Shown here one piece after another: positions 55,544-64,000 of a DNA stretch of 64,000 nt (its first letter is position 1; every line of letters begins with the position of its first letter). The position numbers were made by a program, and so were the translations under genes. The stretch spans positions 62,751,689 through 62,815,688 of the forward strand of contig NC_083881.1 of assembly GCF_032452875.1 (NCBI RefSeq), given 5' to 3'. The notes under the pieces were generated by a model. The model saw only the letters and a program-made list of their open reading frames with translations. It was not told the origin of the DNA and ran no database searches. This DNA is from Bos javanicus. Lineage: Eukaryota > Chordata > Mammalia > Artiodactyla > Bovidae.

Positions 55544-55909
55544 CCGTAGAGTGTCACCTCTGAAAGTGAGCTCCTTCAGGCAGCTGTTGGTCGTGCTGAT
55601 GCGAAGAGAATTGTTCCACCCTTCTCGGGGAGCAGAGACAGAGCAGGGCTGATTCTGCTCTGTGCAGAACTCAGGGAGCAAAATCAGTCAGCTTGGCAAG
55701 TCACAAGGATTGCTTGTCATTTCCTGAACTGTGCATATAATGAAGGAAGTTTGAGCAGTGTAAGATTAAAACCCTGCCTTCAAGGAATTTATAGTGGTGG
55801 CAACAGATAGGTACACAGGCAATTCAGTTTCAACAGATCCCAAGGGTGGGGGGAGGGGGAGTTCAGTGAACATGGTCAACAAGCAGAAGCCTCAGATAAG
55901 TTCTGGGCA
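55544..55909. other. Unique or very old sequence
   Basis: GCCTTCAAGGAATTTATAGT at about 55775 recalls a widespread ancient repeat (CTCAAGGAGCTCACAGTCTAG), too diverged to assign. Confidence 0.4.
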
Positions 55910-55938
55910 TGCATCGTACAGCATGGTACCTATAGTTA
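55910..55938 (+). repeat. Old L1-type 3' end, left part
   Basis: TACAGCATGGTACCTATAGT matches the recalled start of an old repeat end (TACAGCATGGTGACTATAG). Interrupted by BovB at 55939. Confidence 0.6.
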
Positions 55939-56208
55939 ACAATTTGTTGTTGTTCAGTCACCAAGTTGTGTCCAACTCTTTGCAACCCCATGGACTGCAG
56001 CATGACAAGCCTCCTTGTCCTTCACTATCTCCTGGAGTTAGCTCAAACTCATGTCCATTGAGTCAGTGATGCCATCCAACCATCTCATCCTCTATCGTCC
56101 CCTTCTCCTCCTGCCTTCAATCTTTTCCAGCATCAGAGTCTTTTCCAATGAGTCGGTTCTTCGCATCAGGTGGCCAAAGTATTGGAGCTTCAGCTTCAGC
56201 ACCAGCAT
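55939..56208 (-). repeat. BovB (RTE) LINE 3' fragment
   Basis: Antisense: TTGTTGTTGTTCAGTCACCA, CATGTCCATTGAGTCAGTG, CATCAGGTGGCCAAAGTATT. TTAACA at both edges (AGTTAACAA and CATTAACAG) is consistent with a short target-site duplication. Confidence 0.92.
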
Positions 56209-56425
56209 CATTAACAGTACTCTATTGTATATTTGAAAGATGCTAAGAGAGTAGATCTTAAAAGTTCTCAACAGAAGAAAAATTTCTGTAACCATGTGAG
56301 GGTATGGGTGTTAACCAGACTTACTGTGGTGAGCATTTCCCAGTATAAACATATATTGGATCTTATGTCATATACCTTAAACTTATGCAATCCTCTATGT
56401 CAATTATGTCTCAATAAAACTAGTG
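56209..56425 (+). repeat. Old L1-type 3' end, right part
   Basis: TTGTATATTTGAAAGATGCT, AGAGTAGATCTTAAAAGTTC, TCAATTATGTCTCAATAAA complete the repeat begun at 55910. Confidence 0.65.
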
Positions 56426-56879
56426 GAGAAGTGAAGAAAAGAGATCCCAAGACCGAGTCTTAACTACCAAATAGCTTTAGTGTCTCAAATAACGTTCTGA
56501 AAGCCAGGGCCTCATCTTTGAGGCAAAAAGACTCCTTTTCCAAGATTATTCCATATTTCCCTGTTGTAATTATTTATCTGAGTCATTTCTTCATTCACCT
56601 AAGTTATATACAGTGGGCCCTAGGGAGATGGAGTAACCTCAACAAGACTCCATCTCAAGGGGCTCACCCTGAATTGGGAGGGAGGCAGACATAAACAAAC
56701 ACAAAGTGAAAATCTCAAAGAAATTGGGAATCATTATTAAAATGGGGATTAAAATCTTTTATATATTCTGTAAGTTTCCAATACAAGAAAAATGTAAAAT
56801 ACAAGTGTAGAGCCCCTTTGTTAGAAGGGACTTATCTTTACCATGCTTATATCATAAGACTTTGGATATGGGAACTAAG
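56426..56879. other. Mostly unique sequence
   Basis: CCATCTCAAGGGGCTCACCC near 56650 resembles a widespread ancient repeat. Otherwise nothing recognised. Confidence 0.4.
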
Positions 56880-57145
56880 CTCACCTCCTCCAAGAAGGCC
56901 TCCCTGATAGCACCCAGATCCCCTTTTGGCTCGGGTGTCCTGTCCATGTACTTTCCCTGCGCCACGTCCATTCCCCTGGTACCACCTTTTGAAAGTTTAT
57001 TGTGTTGTCCTCTCACCGCAACCACCCCCCCTTCCATATGTAGGCAACTGGGTGTCCCTTAAGGAGGAGGGGTCGCATCTTACTTTTTGCATCCGCAGTG
57101 CCAGAAACATCCCTGATATATGGCATGTGGTTAATATTGACTGGC
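56880..57145 (+). repeat. L2 LINE 3' fragment
   Basis: CTCACCTCCTCCAAGAAGGC, CTCCCTGATAGCACC, TTGCATCCGCAGTGCCAG, ATATGGCATGTGGTTAAT match L2 order. Sense +. Confidence 0.6.
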
Positions 57146-58145
57146 TCTGTGAATGGGAAGACGGGAATCACAGGGTTTTTTCTGTCTAATAAAAGTTGCC
57201 TTTATTCCCCACATTATATTAAGTTTTAAAATAAGTAACAAAGGGTATATTTTCTTATTTCTTGAAATATAAACACATTAAAACATATATTAATAGCATT
57301 TTAGACAAGGGTGCATATGAAAAATCTACAAGGACACACACCAAATTGTTGGCAGTGTATAAGTGTTAAGATTTGAAATGATGCTGACTTTCCTGTATGT
57401 GTTGCTGTGTTGTTTGCTCTTTTACTATGGATGTGCTATTACCGTGATAAGAAAATATGAAATTTTTTGTATGTTAAAAAGAAAAATTTGGCCAGTTTCA
57501 TAAGCCACAATCATAGGACATAACTTTATGAAACATCATCTTTACTATATAAACACAATGTTGACAGTGATTTGACTTTTTGGCTTTAAATAACTGACCA
57601 AGCTTGGTAGCATTTAATGGAATTAGATGAGTTTCTACTTCCCTTACTCATGTCTGTCTTTATAATATTCAGAAGATACCCAAGCACTTTATTTGCAAAT
57701 ACTCTAAAGCATGTGACATTATCTCTTTTGCTCTCTCTCTTTTTGATCCTTTCCTTTAATTCTCTCTACTAATACTTGGGTTGGGTATTAGAACCCCGGT
57801 CTTTCTAAAGGCAGGCTCAGCCTCTTGCAAATAGATAAGGCAGCACTCAGTAATCATTTCTCTGTGTGTATGTGTGTGTCTTTTTTTTTCATTATAAATC
57901 TCCTGTCTTTCATTTGGCTCTGTGTCAAAGAAGTATCAGTTTTCACTGATACTTCTACTCTGCATCTTCTGCCAGCCCCTCTTTCTACATTTTATTGGGC
58001 TGACCACAAGGTTGGAAAGCCCTAAACAATGTTATTGAAGTCACACTTTTTTCTTTCTCCCAAAGGAATAATCACAGATTATAAAATGTGCCTCTGAAGA
58101 ACAGGTTTAGGAAACTCTCTATATTGTATTCTTTTCTGTCTGCAG
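57146..58145. other. Intronic sequence immediately upstream of the NCALD exon
   Basis: One kilobase without recognised repeats. It ends in the acceptor tract of the exon and contains a second possible acceptor at 58064-58065. Confidence 0.6.
58117..58145 (+). other. 3' splice site (acceptor) before the NCALD coding exon
   Basis: A pyrimidine-rich tract (ATTCTTTTCTGTCTGCAG) ends in CAG immediately before the exon. This is a strong mammalian acceptor and supports a genuine spliced exon rather than a retrocopy. Confidence 0.85.
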
Positions 58146-58914
<769 letters not shown>

Positions 58915-59115
58915 GAGTAATGTTTATGACCAAACTCTGACCTGGGTTCAAATCCTACCTCTTTCAGTCACTATGTCTGTGACTTTAACCAAGTTAGTTC
59001 ACCTAAGTAAGCCTCAGTGTCCTTATCTGTAAAATGGAACCACAAAAGTACCCACTGCTGTGGGATTATTTTTAGATCGATTCTCCTTGTTCAGTGGTTA
59101 GCACAGTGCCAGTTA
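58915..59115 (+). repeat. MIR SINE, near full length
   Basis: CTGGGTTCAAATCCTACCTC, GTCTGTGACTTTAACCAAG, CAGTGTCCTTATCTGTAAAA, GGTTAGCACAGTGCCA in MIR order. Confidence 0.85.
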
Positions 59116-59170
59116 TATACATATATATAACTAATTATCAGCAGCAGCATTAATTTCCAACTTTATTCGA

Positions 59171-59290
59171 CTTTTTTTTTCTTGGTCACAAGGTACAGTT
59201 TGGGGGATCTTAGTTCCCTGACCAGGGATCAAACCTGAGCCCCTGCAGTGAAACTGCCAAGTCCTAACCTCTGGACTATCAGGGAATTCC
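59171..59290 (-). repeat. CHR-type SINE
   Basis: Antisense: CTTTTTTTTTCTTGGTCACA, GATCTTAGTTCCCTGACCAG, CTGGACTATCAGGGAATTCC. Confidence 0.88.
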
Positions 59291-59449
59291 CTAGACTCTT
59301 GAATAAAAGTAGAGATCTCTAGTCTAGTTTCTGTCTCATTAGAGATATGAACAGTGCAGAATCAAGGCCTCCATCACTTTACTAGGAAGTTCTCCATTTT
59401 ATTTCCCCAAACCACTCACGCAGAGTGAATTTCCTAAAAGAACAGGAAA

Positions 59450-60230
59450 GGGGGCCCTAGTGTTGGCCACATTTTCCTGTGGGATTCCAGCAAGCTTTGC
59501 AGAGGAGGGAAGGCTGAAGGAGCTACAGTCATGGCAACGACAGCTTCGTCAGCAGAGGATGGGGCCCGGAGACCAACCTCAGGAGCCTGAAACACAGCGT
59601 GGGGGAGGGTCAGAAGAGCCTCGGCTGCAGTAAAACCACCTACGCGGGCGAGCAGCCCCAGGGAGAACGCACCGTCCTGGCAGGTGCATGGGACACGAGA
59701 AGGAAGTATCTGGCAGCAAATAGCAGGTGCGAGAAAGTGGTCATCTGGCTTCCTGGAGGGCTCATCTCGGAGGCTTCATCCCAGGACAGGCTGGGTTCAG
59801 AGATAGAGCTGCAGCCCCCGGGAGACCTAGTGGGTGCTGGAACGGTGGCAGAGGGTGTAATACAAAGAGACAGGAGACAGAAAGAACTAAGCTACGTTAC
59901 GGTAAGGAGGGGATGAGGCTGGAGGTGTGTGACACCTGCTTTTAAGGATCCATGGAAAACAGGGTAACAGGAACTGAGGACGGAGCCTGGGTGAGAGCAA
60001 CATGACTCGCCTGCTGTTGAGCCTGTGGCTGAGGCCCGGGGTCTGCTCCTGGGAGTGGGACTGAGACCCCCGGGCAGTCAGAGTGACAGCTGCACACGTC
60101 GCAGGAAATCAGACGAGCTCTCCCAGATCCTCCAGCCCCCTCTCCTTTCTGCCTGGGCCACCAGTGGCTTTCCCTCGCCCCCAAACAGTAACTGTCTGGA
60201 CAAGTTGTGTTGAATGAATCCCCCACAGAC
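59450..60230. other. GC-rich, repeat-free intronic block
   Basis: About 0.8 kb of GC-rich DNA with no repeat I recognise. It contains a 105-codon + frame (59599-59916) and a 94-codon - frame (59942-60226), neither with a recognisable domain. Could be regulatory. No direct evidence. Confidence 0.4.
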
Positions 60231-60315
60231 AGAATCTTAAAACAAAAAATAAAGGATTTCTCTCTTTCCCCAAGGATAAATATATGAAAAATATAATGTC
60301 TACTATAAAAATATA

Positions 60316-60524
60316 GGGCTTCCCTGGTGGTAGAGTCTGCCTGCAGTGCAGGAGATCTGCGTTTGATCCCTGGCTTGGGAAGATCCCCTGGAAAGGGGAA
60401 TGGCTACCCACTCCAGTATTCTTGCCTGGAGAATTCCATGCGCAGAGAAGCCTGCTGGCTATATACAGTCCATGGGGTCACAAAGAGTCGGACATGACTG
60501 AGCAACCAACACACACACACGCAC
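60316..60524 (+). repeat. Bov-tA SINE with perfect target-site duplication
   Basis: GGGCTTCCCTGGTGGTAGAG head (part of the tRNA-like region deleted), ends GAGCAACCAACACACACAC. ATAAAAATATA at 60305-60315 and 60525-60535. Confidence 0.96.
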
Positions 60525-60639
60525 ATAAAAATATAGGGAATATAGAAGAAAAAAAAAGAAAAAGAAAAATTCTCCACAATCCCACTTCACCTACAAAGGG
60601 AATCATTGCTAATAATTTTCTAATATATCTTCCTGGTCC

Positions 60640-61110
60640 TATTTCCATATATTTAAAAATATCTAATTGATTTATAGTGCATGTGAAATTCTGTACCTTG
60701 CCATTTTTCACTTAACATAATTAAAACATAAGCATTTCTCATACTACTGAAACTTTCAATACAAACATTTTAATGGCTGCAGTCATACACATAGCATAAT
60801 GTACCTAATTTTCCCTTATTGGATATTTAAGTTGTATCCAGTCTTTGTTATATATAACACTATAGCTTTAAAAATGAAATAACAAATACGTGATTCTTAT
60901 GCATGAAGCTTTTTCTATATTTAGGATTATTTCCTAAGAATGGATTCCCAGAAGTGCAATTACTGGGCCAAAGGGAATGAGCATTTCTTTCTAAGACTCT
61001 TGAGACAGTCTGCCAAATTGTTTTTCCAAATGTACCTCTGAAGTGAGTGAAGGGTGCCCTCTATCTTTGCACCTCTCCAATTGTTCTGAACCTTTGCTAC
61101 TTAAACAAAA
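60640..61110 (-). repeat. Old L1 3' fragment
   Basis: ATTTTAATGGCTGCAGTCAT, GGATTATTTCCTAAGAATGG, CAATTACTGGGCCAAAGGG, AGTCTGCCAAATTGTTTTTC track the antisense of an old L1M 3' region. Confidence 0.7.
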
Positions 61111-61145
61111 CTTCAAATTTAAAACGTGGTTTTTAATTTTAATTT

Positions 61146-61349
61146 GGGCTTCCCAGTTGACTCAGTGTTAAAGAAGTTGAGTGCCAGTACAGGAGAAGCA
61201 GGTTCGATCCCTGGGTCTAGAAGATCCCCTGGTGAAGGAAATGGCTATCCATTGCAATATTCTTGCCCGGAAAATTCCATGAACAGAGGAGCCCCATGGA
61301 CTGCTGTCCATGGAGTCACAGAGTCAGACACGACTGATTGAGTGTGCAA
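61146..61349 (+). repeat. Bov-tA SINE
   Basis: GGGCTTCCCAGTTGACTCAG head, AGGTTCGATCCCTGGGTCTA, CAGACACGACTGATTGAGTG end. ATTTTAATT flanks both sides. Confidence 0.92.
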
Positions 61350-61350
61350 T

Positions 61351-62434
61351 TTTAATTAGCTTTCTTTTGTCTCTCCTTTTTACCTGGGAATGTGGTGCTC
61401 TGCCCTCGTTCCCTGCCTCCCTGCAGTGAATGGGATGGGTACCTTCTTTTTGGAGAGAATTGCTTCCTGATTGAGATCTAAGAAAAAAAAATTTTTCCCC
61501 ATCAACCATTATGTTTTCACCTGTTTAACACTTTTTGCACAGTTCTCCTGGCTGCAATGGTGTGGTGGCCAGTACTGAAGATGTAGATCCCCAGCCAGGG
61601 AGGACGGTCCCCATTACGTGGGTTTATAGGAATCAAGAATTATTCACAAACTCCTTTCACACCTGTGGTAAAACACCTAATAAGTAGCTAGCACCAGGAA
61701 AAAATATGAGGAAAACAGACAGTCTCCCTGTGGTATTGAATCCATTTTGCAAGGGAGAGTGGAACGTTGCAGGGAAGGTGCAAAAGGTGTGGGTAGACGC
61801 TTGCTGAGCCCTTGCTGACTCTGTGTTCAGAAAGTGATCACAAAAGTGAAGGGGCATTCCCCCTAACAAGGTACTTTCTCTACTATAAAGCAGCTCTGTC
61901 CACTCACAGGCCCACAGTCAGTTTGCAGGTCATAATAGGAAGGACACAGATTCCTTAATAAAGCTTTCATACTCAGGGTTCTTAAGCAGCCTGCAAATGG
62001 AAGGTTCAAATTTTCTGAATTGTTTTCCATAGTAACACACCCTGATGATTAATATTCATGACCATGGAGAGGAAACCTTGCAGCACCCTGAGGCACCTTC
62101 CAAATTGTCAGTGAGATTAAATTAAATTTAGAACCATTTTCCTATTAAGGGCTATTTTATCCCATTCTGCTGCATTGCAAACTGATAATTCATGTATTCT
62201 ATCTTATTCTTATGCTAATCCCCCGGTTTTCATTGTTTCTGGATGAACTGGAATTTGCTGTAGGATATTACTAAACTCCCCACTCTCCTTTCCTTTCTCC
62301 ACCCCCTCTTCTGTGAAAGTCTACACTCCAGGCCTTGTCACTGTCCCAAGAAGCCCTGTGGGGATTCTCATTATTTGGTTCTAGCTGGTCCGCACCATTT
62401 AGGACAATGCATGTTTGCAGACCCTGCAGTTGCT
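61351..62434. other. Unique sequence, right part possibly conserved non-coding
   Basis: No named repeat. About 62040-62220 is AT-rich with TGATTAATATTCATG, CATTGCAAACTGAT and TTATGCTAATCC (homeodomain/octamer-like words). Confidence 0.45.
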
Positions 62435-62446
62435 TAGGTATCCTTT

Positions 62447-63597
62447 CAGTTCAGTCTCTCAGTTCATGTTCAACTCTTTGCGACCCCATGGACTGCAGCA
62501 CGCCAGGCTTCCCTGTCCATCACCAACTCCCGGAGCTTACTTAAACTCATGTCCATCGCATCAATGATGCCATCCAACCATCTCGTCTTCTGTCGTCCCC
62601 TTCTCCTTCCACCTTCAGTCTTTCCCAGCATCAGGGTCTTTTCTAATGAGTCAGCTCTTCACATCAGGTGGCCGAAGTATTGGAGTTTCAGCTTCAGCAT
62701 CAGTCCTTCCAATGAACATTCAGGACTGGTTTCCTTTAGGATCTCCTTGCAGTCCAAGGGACTCTCAAGAGTCTTCTCCAACACCACAGTTCAAAAGCAT
62801 CAATTCTTCAGTGCTCAGCTTTCTTTATAGTCCAACTCTCACATCCATACATGACCACTGGAAAAACCATAGCTTTGACTAGACAGACCTTTGTTGGTAA
62901 AGTAATGTCTCTGCTTTTTACTATGCTGTCTAGGTTGGTCATAGCTTTTCTTCCAAGGAGCAAGCATCTTTTAATTTCATGGCTCCGGTCACCATCTGCA
63001 GTGATTTTGGAGCCCCCCAAAATAAAGTCTGTCAATGTTTCCATTGTTTCCCCATCTATTTTCTATGAAATGATGGGACCAGATGCCATGATCTTTGTTT
63101 TCATCAAGAGGCTCTTTAGTTCTTCTTTGCTTTCTGCCATAAGGATGGTGTCATCTGTGTATCTGAGGTTATTGATATTTATCCTGGCAATCTTGATTCC
63201 AGCTTGTGCTTCATCCAGCCCAGTGTTTCTCATGATGTACTCTGCATAAGTTAAATAAGCAGGGTGACAATATACAGCCTTGACATACTCCTTTCCCTAT
63301 TTGGAACCAGTCTGTTGTTCCATGTCCAGTTCTAACTGTTTCTTCTTGACCTGCATACAGATTTCTCAGTAGGCAGGTCAGGTGGTCTGGTATTCCCAAC
63401 TCTTTCAGAATTTTCCACAGTTTGTTGTGATCCACACAGTCAAAGGCTTTGGCATAGTCAATAAAGCAAAAGTGGATGTTTTTCTGGAATTCTCTTGCTT
63501 TTTCGATGATCCAGCAGATGTTGGCAATTTGATCTCTGGTTCCTCTGCCTTTTCTAAATCCAGCTTGAACATCTGGAAGTTCACATTTCACATATTG
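62447..63597 (-). repeat. BovB (RTE) LINE, 1.15 kb 5'-truncated copy
   Basis: Longest BovB copy in the window. Flanked by a perfect 12-base duplication TAGGTATCCTTT (62435-62446 and 63598-63609). On the minus strand the RT region is readable: GFRKGRGTRDQIANICWI, FCFIDYAKAFDCVDHNKLW (motif A), VCQGCILSPCLF (motif B); the YADD region follows in another frame. Further down, MVFPVVMYGCESWTIKKAEH. Frame changes and small deletions (for example near 63245 and 63100) mean it is inactive. Confidence 0.96.
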
Positions 63598-63796
63598 TAG
63601 GTATCCTTTAGGGGTCTGGGAAAATACCTATTTGAAAATGATGAGATGGAGGCAAGCTGTGGGCTAGCAGAATCATACAGAAATTAAGGCTGTATTTGTT
63701 CAAGTAAGTGAAACTGCAGCTCAGCTACAAGTGTCAGTCCATAAATTCCTGGCTGAACTTTTGTCCCTCCAAGACTCAGAAATTCAAGCCATTTAA

Positions 63797-64000
63797 GGGA
63801 AGCCCCAGTGGCTCAGTGGTAAAGAATCCGCCTGTCAATGCAGGAGACATGGGTTCCACCCCTGGGTCAGAAAGATCCCCTGGAGAAGGAAATGGCAACC
63901 TACTCCAGTATTCTTGCCTGGGAAATCCCATGGACAAAGGAACCTGGTGTGCTGCAGTCCATGGGGGCTCAAAGAGTTGGACATGACTTAGCAGCTAAAT
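63797..64000 (+). repeat. Bov-tA SINE at the window edge
   Basis: GGGAAGCCCCAGTGGCTCAG head through GGACATGACTTAGCAGCTAA. The 3' end is at or beyond the window boundary. Confidence 0.93.

Larger units (their letters stand above)
1..58145 (+). other. Probable 5' intron / upstream sequence of NCALD
   Basis: No other coding exon is recognised in this span. NCALD in mammals is a very large gene with several non-coding first exons spread over hundreds of kilobases (established), so this is most likely intronic in at least some transcripts. The non-coding exons themselves cannot be identified from sequence alone. Confidence 0.6.

Noticed and set aside
59599..59916. 105-codon frame as a novel gene
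   Set aside because: GC-rich DNA favours long chance frames, with no domain and no supporting signals. Retained only as part of the GC-rich block observation.

Overview
The window is ruminant (bovine-type) nuclear DNA. It is saturated with ruminant-specific retroposons: about 39 Bov-tA/Bov-A2 SINE copies or fragments, seven fragments of the RTE-family LINE BovB, and eight CHR-type tRNA-Glu SINEs. Beneath these lies an older mammalian layer of MIR, L2, L1 and MER5-like relics. There are no bacterial-type genes, operons, CRISPR arrays or true tRNA/rRNA genes.

Only one protein-coding segment can be supported. It is a single exon at 58146-58542 on the + strand, carrying 19 bases of 5' UTR and the first 126 codons of neurocalcin delta (NCALD), a neuronal calcium-sensor protein with an N-myristoylation signal and EF-hands. 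It has a good 3' splice site (polypyrimidine tract plus CAG) and a GTACGT 5' splice site after codon 126. The rest of the protein, including the fourth EF-hand, must lie beyond the window. The 58 kb upstream is read as 5'-UTR intron or upstream sequence of the gene, and the last 5.4 kb as the following intron (inference from known NCALD architecture).

Layout. 1-12.3 kb: old L1, a CHR SINE with target-site duplication (TSD), an L2 interrupted by two tandem Bov-tA, and three BovB fragments. 12.3-19.2 kb: mostly unique DNA, TA microsatellites and a few SINEs. 19.2-22.1 kb: a dense nested cluster (BovB, L2, an older unnamed repeat, Bov-tA, Bov-A2). 22-43 kb: repeat-poor unique stretches alternating with Bov SINEs, several inside MIRs. 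43.5-43.7 kb: a short CpG-dense block unlike its surroundings. 44-58 kb: more SINEs, a long L2 split by Bov-A2, a Bov-tA split by an inverted Bov-tA, two small tandem duplications and repeat-free AT-rich blocks. 58.1-58.5 kb: the NCALD exon. 58.5-64 kb: intron with a GC-rich unique block, L1 and a 1.15 kb BovB.

Functionally the window is one exon in a large, retroposon-rich neuronal gene. I found no convincing new biological system. The observations worth checking are the CpG-dense block, candidate non-coding regulatory blocks, a possible alternative acceptor before the coding exon, the uniform antisense orientation of all BovB copies relative to NCALD, and several informative nested or aberrant retroposition events. 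Family assignments of repeats rest on recalled consensus motifs, not on a RepeatMasker run.
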